49,982 nucleotides of DNA from Nostoc sp. LEGE 12450. Its GTDB lineage: Bacteria; Cyanobacteriota; Cyanobacteriia; Cyanobacteriales; Nostocaceae. The stretch is taken from assembly GCF_015206895.1 (NCBI RefSeq), contig NZ_JADEXU010000046.1, positions 1 through 49,982 of the forward strand. The letters run 5' to 3'. Below are positions 25,378-33,385 of the stretch, piece after piece. The notes under the pieces are model-generated. The model did no database searches, was not told where the DNA came from, and saw only the letters and a program-made list of their open reading frames with translations. Position numbers and translations under genes: made by a program. Each line of letters opens with the position of its first letter. Position 1 is the first letter of the stretch.

Positions 25378-28332
25378 GTGTCGAAAATGATGACAAATAC
25401 AACCGTTGATATTCAAGAATTTATTGCTGATTTGTTTCCTTTCAATTATCTGTCACCAAATGTTTTAGAAAATTTGCTCAACAAAGTGCAATTTTGTCGC
25501 TATCGCATCGGGCAGGTAATAGTAGCACGGGAAGCGATGCCCGATCGGATTAGCATTATCTACCAAGGACAAGCGCGTTTATTAGCCTACAATTCCCAAG
25601 GACAAAATCCGGCGACACTGAAGTTACTCTCATCAGGTGAGGTTTTGGGTTGGGTAAGTCATGTGCGGGGGATTGCTTGTGAAACTGCGATCGCTTCTAC
25701 TGAAGTTATCGCGATTAATCTACCTATTGCTGATTTTCTAACTTTACTCAAGCAGGAAGAGGCTTTTGTCCAAGCATTACAACATGAAATCACTCTTTTA
25801 GAAGTGTATGAACTGCTCACCGAAGAACTCAGCCGTCGCGCAGATGGTAGCAAAAATGTAATTAAGCTTGCCCAGGCTGCAACTGAAGTTGCTATCATCC
25901 GAACAATCCCTGCACACAAAGTCTTCCACCAGCATTTAAATTCAGAATTTTTGTGGTTAGTCAGCAGTAATTTTGATTCTGAGTTCCCCGTGGGTAGTCG
26001 CCTAGAATTAGATGAACTCAACCCCAAGCTGAAATTTAATCTAAATATGCGTTTGGTGGGATTGCCCAAATCAATACTTGGAGAAAATCTCGCTCCTCTT
26101 ACACCAAAAATACTTTTACCCGCAGAGATTCCCTACGCCTCAGAAACTACTGCCACAGAAGAACCAGCAGCTTGGGGTAAACAAAAGAAGTTTCCTTATA
26201 TCAAAGGTAGAGGGCCGCTAGATGGTTCCCTCGCTTGCTTCCACATGTTGAGCCAATACTTTAATATCTCTTGGCGCAAAGATACACTACGCCGGGTGTT
26301 GACAAAACAGCAAGAACAGAAAGGTATTATATCTCTGCAATTTTGCGCCGCCGCCGCCGAGTTGATGGGGTTGACAACACAGATGGTGAAAGTTCCCGCC
26401 GCCGCAATCGGCCGCTTGCAATTCCCAGTCATGATTTCTTGGCAAGATAGTTTTGCCATTATCTACAAAAATAGCAATCAAGAGTTACTCATTGCTGTTC
26501 CAGAGATGGGACTACTGCGCTACAAATTGCGAGACTTTGCCGAAAATTGGGGGGCTGAAGGAGAAGTTCTGCTGCTACAAACCACCAAAAATACTCCCAA
26601 GGCGCGGTTTAGTTTGAGTTGGTTTGTACCCTCACTGCGGCGCTATCGCAAAGTATTAATTGAAGTACTCATTGCTTCCATTGTTATTCAACTGTTTGGA
26701 TTGGTAAATCCTCTTGCCACACAGGTGATTATTGATAAAGTATTGGTTGGCAATAGTCCTGATACCCTGGAAGTTTTCGGCATCTTTTTGCTGGTAGTTG
26801 CAGTCATCGAAGCAATACTTACCAGCGTTCGCACTCATTTATTTACAGATACCACCAACCGGATTGACCTCACCCTTGGTTCTGAGGTGATTAATCACCT
26901 GTTGCGTTTGCCTTTATCTTACTTTGAACGCCGCCCTGTGGGGGAATTGGCAACGCGAATCCACGAATTAGAAAACATCCGCTCTTTTTTAACTGGTACA
27001 GCCCTAACTGTGGTGATGGATGCTGTATTTTCGGTGATTTACATCGTAGTAATGGCGATTTACAGCCCAGTGTTGACACTAGTTGCTTTGGCAACAGTAC
27101 CGCTCTTTGGCTTGCTCAACTTGATGGTATCACCTTTGATGCGGCGACAATTGCAAGAGAAAGCTGAGTGCAATGCCGAGACGCAATCTTATTTAGTAGA
27201 AGTAATGGGGGGAATGCAGACAGTCAAGGCGCAAAATTTAGAAATGCGATCGCGCTGGCAATGGCAAGAACGCTATGCTCGTTACATCAGCGCTGGTTTC
27301 AAAACAGTCTCTACCCAAACTACCGCCAGTTCTATTAGCAGTTTTCTCAACAAGTTTTCCAGCATGTTAGTGCTGTGGGTGGGAGCTTTTCTCGTCCTCA
27401 ATCAGCACCTTACCTTGGGACAACTCATCGCCTTTCGCATCCTGGCTGGTTATGTCACCAGTCCCTTGTTACGCCTGATGCAACTTTGGCAGAATTTCCA
27501 AGAAACCGCTTTATCTCTGCAACGCCTTGCTGATATTTTAGACACTCCCCAAGAAACAGAAATCGGCAACTCTCAAAATATCCTTATGCCCAGTATTCAA
27601 GGTAGTGTCAGGTTTGAAAATCTCAGCTTCAGTTTCTCGGAACATGGGCCAATGCAACTGTGCAATATTAACTTAGACTTTCCGGCTGGCTCCTTTGTGG
27701 GAATTGTTGGTCAAAGCGGTTCCGGTAAAAGCACTCTGCTAAAATTATTACCTCGGCTTTACGAACCCAAGTCCGGTAAAATCTTGATTGATGGCTACGA
27801 TATCAGCAAAGTAGAACTCTATTCCTTACGTCGTCAAATTGGTATGGTGTTACAAGATACCCTCTTGTTTGATGGCACAATCCGCGAAAACATTTCCTTG
27901 GGATATCCTGATGCTAGCGATGAAGAAATTATTACTGCTGCCAAGGTAGCATTCGCCCACGACTTTATTATGTCTTTACCCAATGGCTATAACACCCGTG
28001 TAGGCGAACGAGGTTCGGGGCTTTCTGGGGGACAACGCCAAAGAGTAGCGATCGCTCGTACTGTTCTGCAAAATCCCCAATTACTGATTCTTGATGAAGC
28101 AACCAGTGCCTTAGATTACAATGCCGAAGCCCAAGTCTGTACTAACTTGGCAAGAACCTTCCAAGATAAAACAGTGTTTTTCATCACTCATCGCCTCAGC
28201 ACAATTCGCAATGCCGATGTCATTCTGATGATGGATCAAGGTGCTGTAGTAGAACAGGGAACTCATGAAGAATTAATGGCGCTCAAAGGTTATTACTACT
28301 GTTTGTATCAGCAACAGGAAGCGAAAGTTTAG
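25378..28332 (+). CDS. Type I secretion ABC transporter with cNMP-like and degenerate C39 domains
   Basis: 984-residue exporter. Domains: cNMP-binding-like barrel at about 20-130; C39-like domain at about 268-395; six-helix membrane domain at about 420-710; ATPase with Walker A GQSGSGKST (about 776), signature LSGGQRQR (about 882), Walker B LLILDEATSALD and FITHRLS. In the C39-like domain, the usual DCGAAC motif reads DGSLAC, so the catalytic Cys is Gly, and the position of the catalytic His (HF) reads SF. It should therefore bind but not cleave its substrate, like the HlyB CLD, which fits the leaderless cargo. Start could be GTG 25378 or ATG 25387/25390. Architecture recalls HetC-type exporters. 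Confidence 0.9.
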   Translation: MSKMMTNTTVDIQEFIADLFPFNYLSPNVLENLLNKVQFCRYRIGQVIVAREAMPDRISIIYQGQARLLAYNSQGQNPATLKLLSSGEVLGWVSHVRGIACETAIASTEVIAINLPIADFLTLLKQEEAFVQALQHEITLLEVYELLTEELSRRADGSKNVIKLAQAATEVAIIRTIPAHKVFHQHLNSEFLWLVSSNFDSEFPVGSRLELDELNPKLKFNLNMRLVGLPKSILGENLAPLTPKILLPAEIPYASETTATEEPAAWGKQKKFPYIKGRGPLDGSLACFHMLSQYFNISWRKDTLRRVLTKQQEQKGIISLQFCAAAAELMGLTTQMVKVPAAAIGRLQFPVMISWQDSFAIIYKNSNQELLIAVPEMGLLRYKLRDFAENWGAEGEVLLLQTTKNTPKARFSLSWFVPSLRRYRKVLIEVLIASIVIQLFGLVNPLATQVIIDKVLVGNSPDTLEVFGIFLLVVAVIEAILTSVRTHLFTDTTNRIDLTLGSEVINHLLRLPLSYFERRPVGELATRIHELENIRSFLTGTALTVVMDAVFSVIYIVVMAIYSPVLTLVALATVPLFGLLNLMVSPLMRRQLQEKAECNAETQSYLVEVMGGMQTVKAQNLEMRSRWQWQERYARYISAGFKTVSTQTTASSISSFLNKFSSMLVLWVGAFLVLNQHLTLGQLIAFRILAGYVTSPLLRLMQLWQNFQETALSLQRLADILDTPQETEIGNSQNILMPSIQGSVRFENLSFSFSEHGPMQLCNINLDFPAGSFVGIVGQSGSGKSTLLKLLPRLYEPKSGKILIDGYDISKVELYSLRRQIGMVLQDTLLFDGTIRENISLGYPDASDEEIITAAKVAFAHDFIMSLPNGYNTRVGERGSGLSGGQRQRVAIARTVLQNPQLLILDEATSALDYNAEAQVCTNLARTFQDKTVFFITHRLSTIRNADVILMMDQGAVVEQGTHEELMALKGYYYCLYQQQEAKV

Positions 28333-28737
28333 GCAGGAGGGAGGAGGCAACAGGCAATAGGCAATAGGCAGGAATAAATACTATTGCTTCGACCTTTGAA
28401 CTCGGAACTTTGACCTTTGAACTCGGAAGTTGAGCCTTTTTGCTTGAACGTTGAGCCTTTGAACTCGGAAGTTGAGCCTTTTTGCTCGAACGTTGAGCCT
28501 TTGAACTCGGAAGTTGCACCTTTTTGCTTGAACGTTGAGCCTTTGAACTCGGAAGTTGCACCTTTTTGCTTGAACGTTGAGCCTTTGAACTCGGAAATTG
28601 CACCTTTTTGCTTGAATGTTGAGCTTCTCAACTCGGAACTTTAACCTTAGCACTTCTAACTCTTGTACAGACGCGATGAATTGCGTCTCTCTGCACTCCC
28701 CAATGCCCAATGCCCCATTCCCCATTCCCCATTTATT
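28333..28737. other. Repeat-filled gap within the secretion locus
   Basis: 405 bp between exporter and adaptor genes, mostly the 21-bp array (28387-28638) plus GCAATAGGC-type and CCCCATTCC-type short tandem runs near both ends. Frames over the array are open on both strands because of the 21-bp period but lack start signals and coding character. Confidence 0.7.
28387..28638. repeat. 21-bp tandem array, 12 units in alternating pairs
   Basis: Twelve 21-bp units of two kinds alternate: one ends GAACTCGGAA, the other contains CCTTTTTGCTTGAAC. The effective period is thus 42 bp over the central part. Outer units are more diverged. The array separates the ABC exporter and HlyD genes. The unit sequence differs from the 4.2-kb array, but the period is the same. 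Confidence 0.9.
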
Positions 28738-30240
28738 ATGAATATTCAATATAAATTCGATCAACCAGTTCTTTTACAACAAACTCCTACTTGGTCACGA
28801 GCGATCGCCTGGACTATTATCGGAGTTAGCACCTTCACAGTAATTTGGGCCTCAGTCTTCCAAATTGATGAATCAATTCATGCTACTGGCAAGTTAGAAC
28901 CACAGGGTGCAGTCAAAGAAATTCAGGCTCCGGTTCATGGTGTTGTCAACGAAATTCTAGTCAAAGATGGTCAACGAGTCAAAAAAGGTGAAACACTCAT
29001 TACTCTAGAAAAAACTTCTTCTGAGGCGGAATTAACTTCATTCAAACAAAGTCGTGCGGCTCAATTGCTTGCAAAACAGTCGCTAGAGCAAGAAAATGAC
29101 TTCTATCGCCGTCAGCTTCAAGGGAGCATATCACTACAACAAGTGGCACAGCAAACTGCTCTGTTGAAAATTAAACCAGAATTAGCTTTCTTGACCAAAA
29201 GCCGAGCAGCGATTATTGCCGAAAACCAGTTGTACCGGACACAATTAAACGGTGCGACTGCTGAAAGTCCTCTCACAAGAGAGCAACAGTTACGCTTGCA
29301 AAATCGCCAAATAGAATTAGAATCGCGTTTAGCCACAGCTAATTTAGAAACGGGACAGACACAACAGCAATTTTTCCAGACTCAGGCACAGTTAACTAGC
29401 GCTAAAGAGTTGCTGACAATTAATCAACAAATTCTTCGCAGGTTTGAACCTCTAGCACAGCAGGGGGCGATTTCCCAGGTGCAGTACTTGAAACAGCAAC
29501 AGGATGTCAGCACCAAACAAGCAGAAGTAATCCGATTGAATCGGGAACAGCAGCGATTACAATTAGCGATCGCACAATCAAATGAAAAACTTCGCAATAC
29601 TGCGGCTGTGTCTCAAGAAGACTTATTAGCCAAAATTACAGATAATGACAAAAAAATTGCCGAAATTGACAGCCAATTAACCAAAGTAATTGTAGATAAT
29701 CAGAAACGCCTCTATGAAATTAATGGTCAGATTGGTGAGATTGAGAGTAAGTTAATTCAGGCACAACAAACTCTTAAATATCAGAAAATTACTGCACCTG
29801 TAGATGGTACTGTTTTTGAACTTAAAGCTAAAACAGCAGGATTTGTAATTAATTCTAGTGAACCGTTACTAAAACTTGTTCCTAGTGATAACTTGGTTGC
29901 TAACGTATACATCACCAACCGCGACATCGGTTTTGTCAGAGAAGGGCAACAAGTGGATGTGAGAATTGATTCCTTCCCCTTCCAAGAGTATGGTGATATC
30001 AAAGGCGAACTAATTGAAATTGGCTCTGATGCTCTACCTCCAGACCAAGTTTATAATTTCTGGCGTTTTTCCGCAAAAGTCCGCCTACATGGGCAGAAAT
30101 TACTGATTAATCAGCGTCAAATTCCATTGCAATCCGGGATGTCCATTGATGCTAATGTGAAATTGCGTCAGCGCACCATTATAAGTATCTTCACTGATTT
30201 CTTAGTGCAGAAGACTGAAAGCTTAAAATCTCTCCGTTGA
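28738..30240 (+). CDS. HlyD-family type I secretion adaptor
   Basis: 500 residues from the ATG at 28738; an upstream in-frame ATG (28663) would add 25 residues translated from repeat-like DNA and is unlikely. One membrane segment (about 22-42: RAIAWTIIGVSTFTVIWAS), first lipoyl half (about 55-100), a long coiled-coil hairpin rich in Gln and Glu (about 100-345), second lipoyl half (about 348-380: KYQKITAPVDGTVFELKAKT), then a beta-barrel domain ending near 485. It bridges the ABC exporter to an outer-membrane TolC-like channel, for which no gene is seen here. The TAPVDGTV motif and long hairpin are typical of the family. Confidence 0.9.
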   Translation: MNIQYKFDQPVLLQQTPTWSRAIAWTIIGVSTFTVIWASVFQIDESIHATGKLEPQGAVKEIQAPVHGVVNEILVKDGQRVKKGETLITLEKTSSEAELTSFKQSRAAQLLAKQSLEQENDFYRRQLQGSISLQQVAQQTALLKIKPELAFLTKSRAAIIAENQLYRTQLNGATAESPLTREQQLRLQNRQIELESRLATANLETGQTQQQFFQTQAQLTSAKELLTINQQILRRFEPLAQQGAISQVQYLKQQQDVSTKQAEVIRLNREQQRLQLAIAQSNEKLRNTAAVSQEDLLAKITDNDKKIAEIDSQLTKVIVDNQKRLYEINGQIGEIESKLIQAQQTLKYQKITAPVDGTVFELKAKTAGFVINSSEPLLKLVPSDNLVANVYITNRDIGFVREGQQVDVRIDSFPFQEYGDIKGELIEIGSDALPPDQVYNFWRFSAKVRLHGQKLLINQRQIPLQSGMSIDANVKLRQRTIISIFTDFLVQKTESLKSLR

Positions 30241-30285
30241 ACAAAGTCCTCAACTTTGTACTGTTACTTAAAAAACATTAATTAC

Positions 30286-31548
30286 TCAGGAATCAATATC
30301 AATGCAAATCACTGTAACGTATGGATTAATTACTGATTCAGGTACATCAATTGTTAATTCTCCTAACGGATTGGGATTAAGAATAGAATCCATAATTGCA
30401 CAGCGGCTTGTGTAGGTTAATGGTCTGCCGTCAGCAAGAACAAATACCGATTTTACCCGTTTGATTGGTATACCCCTAACTGATATTGTTTCGTAAGGTT
30501 TCATTAATAGGTGTAGATAAATGCGATCGCCCTTACGAGTTGAGGGGCCATAAAACTGCCACGGTTCTAACCCTGGGGTTGTATCAAGTATACTTTCACT
30601 GTGGCTCTCCATCCAATCTGCTATATCTTTGAGACGCTCTAATTGTTCAGGAGGGATTTGTCCATTACCCATTGGACTAACATTGAGCAAAAGATTGCCT
30701 CCTTTGCCTGCTACTTCGCAAAGGGTATGAATTAGCTGACGAGATGACTTGAAGCAATGATCGTCTGAATTATATCCCCAACTTTCATTAATAGTCAGAC
30801 AAGTTTCCCAAGGATGATCGGGTGGATGAGGCGGAATAAACTGTTCAGGAGTTTCAAAGTCTCCACAATTTGGAAGACGATCGTTGATGAGAATATTCGG
30901 TTGTAAATCACGAATCATTTTTGCTAAATTTTGAGACTGCCATTGCTCTGGAGTGCATTCCCAACTTCCGTCAAACCAAATGATGTCAATTTGACCATAG
31001 TTGGTCAATAATTCTCGGATCTGATTGAACATAAATTGGATATATCGCTCCCACTGTTGCGCTGTAGGTTGAGGTAGCTGGTCAAAGCGATAAGGTTTAT
31101 CTGCTTCTGTAAAAGCTGGATAGTCTGGATGATGCCAGTCACTAAGCGAAAAATAAAGACCAATACGCAATCCGACAGAGCGCATCGCTTCGATATATTC
31201 ACGTACAATATCTTTTTTGTAAGGTGCAGATGCAATTGAAAAGTCTGATTCTTGGGTATGAAATAGGGCAAAACCATTATGATGCTTGGCTGTTAATATG
31301 GCATATTTCATTCCGAGACTTTTTGCTAAATGTGCCCATTCTTGGGGATTGTATTGTTGTGGATTGAAAGTATTAGCTGTGTAGTGATATCTCTCAACTG
31401 TAATATCTTTGCAAAAAGGAAGGCTGAATACACCCCCAACTAACGGCCAAGATAACTCACATCCTTGTTGAGAACTATGTCCCCAATGAATAAACATCCC
31501 CAATCGAGCTGTATCAAACCAGTTATTCATCATGGTGAAATTTGGCAA
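30286..31548 (-). CDS. Alpha-L-fucosidase, glycoside hydrolase family 29
   Basis: 420 residues. GH29 features: WFDTARLGMFIHWG at the start, LTAKHHNGFALF with the HHN pair, and the nucleophile Asp in IIWFDGSWE (about 190). The C-terminal part (from about 330) is a beta-sandwich as in the family. It hydrolyses alpha-L-fucosyl residues by a retaining mechanism. No signal peptide is seen, suggesting a cytosolic enzyme acting on imported or internal fucosides or polysaccharide turnover. It stands alone on the minus strand, converging with the secretion locus. An alternative ATG lies at residue 6 or 7 (MMNNWFD). Confidence 0.92.
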   Translation of the reverse strand: MPNFTMMNNWFDTARLGMFIHWGHSSQQGCELSWPLVGGVFSLPFCKDITVERYHYTANTFNPQQYNPQEWAHLAKSLGMKYAILTAKHHNGFALFHTQESDFSIASAPYKKDIVREYIEAMRSVGLRIGLYFSLSDWHHPDYPAFTEADKPYRFDQLPQPTAQQWERYIQFMFNQIRELLTNYGQIDIIWFDGSWECTPEQWQSQNLAKMIRDLQPNILINDRLPNCGDFETPEQFIPPHPPDHPWETCLTINESWGYNSDDHCFKSSRQLIHTLCEVAGKGGNLLLNVSPMGNGQIPPEQLERLKDIADWMESHSESILDTTPGLEPWQFYGPSTRKGDRIYLHLLMKPYETISVRGIPIKRVKSVFVLADGRPLTYTSRCAIMDSILNPNPLGELTIDVPESVINPYVTVICIDIDS

Positions 31549-31913
31549 TAATTCTACTTAATTAGGAGAAATAGCTCCCTTTGCATCTTAGTATATATAC
31601 AGTTTTTGGTTGTTATTATTTGTTAGCTGAGGTGAAAATGCGTAACTTCGACAAAGCTCAGTGACCACCGCAGGCATCGCTATAAAGTGGGGCGTAGCTT
31701 TTTGCCCCTTTTCCTCAGAACTAGAGACAAGCGCTTGCTTGCCGTGGGTATAGCGTTGTAGGGCGTTACAATGCAGGGTCTTTTTCTAGCATCTTGTTGG
31801 CTGTTAGGGGGTTAGGTTTCTGAAGCCGACTGTTTAAATTTAAGTGAATAAGGAAAAAACTATGAATAATTCCGCTACAGTCTTATTTAAAACCAACTTT
31901 ATTCTTTTTACAA
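31549..31913. other. Intergenic region with dispersed-repeat pieces
   Basis: 365 bp between divergent genes. It includes a stem GGGGC-GTAGCTTTTT-GCCCC near 31687-31711 and segments such as GCTCAGTGACCACCG and GCTTGCTTGCCGTGGG of REP type. It should carry both promoters. No ORF of note; a short ATG frame at 31862 overlaps the next gene in another frame and is dismissed. Confidence 0.5.
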
Positions 31914-33380
31914 ATGAATATAGAAGAAGCATTAGTAATTTTAGATACGTTTATTGAACATGGCTTAAGTGATGTTCAGGAAATAATATTTCGTCAAGCT
32001 TGGGAAGGAAAAACTTATCCAGATATCGCTGAAAGCTGTGGTTATGATGCCAATTATATAAAAGATGTTGGTTCTAAGTTATGGAAGTTACTTTCACAAG
32101 CTTTTGGGGAGGAGGTGACAAAAAGTAATTTTCGCTCAGTATTGAGGCGGCGAAGCCCCCGGCGGTCACTGAGCGCAGCCGAAGTGCAGGCTTTGCCTAC
32201 GCAAAGTAGCGTTGTGTCAGAAAAACTACAAGCTGTGCCAGCAGCCTTGAGACAGTCTCAGCAAACAAGCACAGGGAAAGATGGGATATCAGCATCTTCT
32301 TTAGTGATCGAAAAGCAAGACGAGAGAAAAACCCCAGTCCTTAATTCCGACTTCTTAGAAATTCCTGGTGGCTCAGTGCCGCTCAATTCCTTTTTTTACA
32401 TAGAGCGTCCGCCAATTGAAGAACGCACATATACAGAAATCAATAAACCTGGAAGCCTAATCAGAATCAAAGCCCCCAGCAAAATGGGAAAAACGTCTCT
32501 AATGCACAGAATTCTTACTCATGCTAAACAGACTGGGGTACACACCGTACAGATCGGTTTACAGAGAGCAGATAGTCAAGTTTTCACCAGCTTGGAAAAA
32601 TTCTTACGCTGGTTTTGTGCTAACGTCAGTCGGCAGTTGAACCTAGAAATCAGACTAGATGATTATTGGGATGAGGATATTGGCAGCAAAGTCAGCTGCA
32701 CATTGTATTTACAGGAGTATTTGCTAGAGAAAATCGACGCTCCGGTAGTCTTAGCTTTGGATGAAGTGAATCGAATTTTCGAGTATCCAGAAATCTCTAG
32801 GGATTTTCTGCCGCTACTGCGTTCTTGGTATGAAGATGCTTCCGAATTAGAAATCTGGCGAAAACTCCGATTACTAGTTGTTCATGCCACTGAAGCTTAT
32901 ATTCCGTTAGATATTAATCAATCCCCTTTCAACGTAGGACTACCGATTAAATTACCAGAATTTAGTTTAGAGCAGATGCAGGATTTGGCAGTGCGTCATG
33001 GATTGGATTGGGCTAAAGGTGAGAAAGGATTGGAAAAGCTGGCTCCTCTACTAGCGATGATTGGTGGACATCCCTATCTAGCTCGTCTGGCTCTTTATAA
33101 CCTGGGACATGAAGAAGTAACTCTAGAGCAACTACTAAACGAGGCTCCCACAATTGCCGGCATTTATAGCAACTATTTACGGCAGCATCTAGCCAATCTT
33201 CAAGAACATCCCGAATTAGCGATCGCACTCAAACGGGTAGTTACCTCTCCAACAAGCGTGCAATTAGAAGCGATCGCTGCCTACAAATTAGAAAGTATGG
33301 GTCTGGTAAAACTTGAAGGAAATCAAGCAATACCTAGCTGTGAGTTGTATCAGCTGTATTTCCAAGAGCAATTAACCTAA
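31914..33380 (+). CDS. vMAP-type HTH plus AAA-like ATPase protein, module B first gene
   Basis: 488 residues. About 1-80 is a vMAP-type N-terminal HTH (YPDIAESCGYDANYIKDVGSKLW, then FGEEVTKSNFRSVL), the same kind as in the gene at 7194-8261. A linker (80-160) includes about 23 residues coded by a REP-like repeat. The AAA-like ATPase has Walker A APSKMGKTS at about 188-196, Walker B VVLALDEVNRIF at about 280-291 and the IGGHPYLARLALY motif at about 383. The C-terminus is a winged-helix-like segment. No membrane helix. It is 5 bp from the next gene, so they form one unit; a paired signalling or conflict-type NTPase role is inferred. Confidence 0.8.
   Translation: MNIEEALVILDTFIEHGLSDVQEIIFRQAWEGKTYPDIAESCGYDANYIKDVGSKLWKLLSQAFGEEVTKSNFRSVLRRRSPRRSLSAAEVQALPTQSSVVSEKLQAVPAALRQSQQTSTGKDGISASSLVIEKQDERKTPVLNSDFLEIPGGSVPLNSFFYIERPPIEERTYTEINKPGSLIRIKAPSKMGKTSLMHRILTHAKQTGVHTVQIGLQRADSQVFTSLEKFLRWFCANVSRQLNLEIRLDDYWDEDIGSKVSCTLYLQEYLLEKIDAPVVLALDEVNRIFEYPEISRDFLPLLRSWYEDASELEIWRKLRLLVVHATEAYIPLDINQSPFNVGLPIKLPEFSLEQMQDLAVRHGLDWAKGEKGLEKLAPLLAMIGGHPYLARLALYNLGHEEVTLEQLLNEAPTIAGIYSNYLRQHLANLQEHPELAIALKRVVTSPTSVQLEAIAAYKLESMGLVKLEGNQAIPSCELYQLYFQEQLT
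32144..32212. repeat. REP-like repeat inside the vMAP gene
   Basis: This segment carries GCGCAGCCGAAGTG and a small hairpin CTTTGC (32191-32196)/GCAAAG (32201-32206), of the dispersed type otherwise found between Nostoc genes. Here it lies in frame in the interdomain linker and codes an SPRRSLSAAEVQALP stretch. Confidence 0.6.
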
Positions 33381-33385
33381 ACGCT

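Noticed and set aside
28663..28737. N-terminal extension of the HlyD adaptor by 25 residues
   Set aside because: The extension is translated from short tandem repeats; the ATG at 28738 gives the normal family N-terminus.
28381..28764. ORFs of 75-127 codons on both strands over the second 21-bp array
   Set aside because: Same cause: frame-preserving repeat period. No family resemblance, start signals or normal composition.
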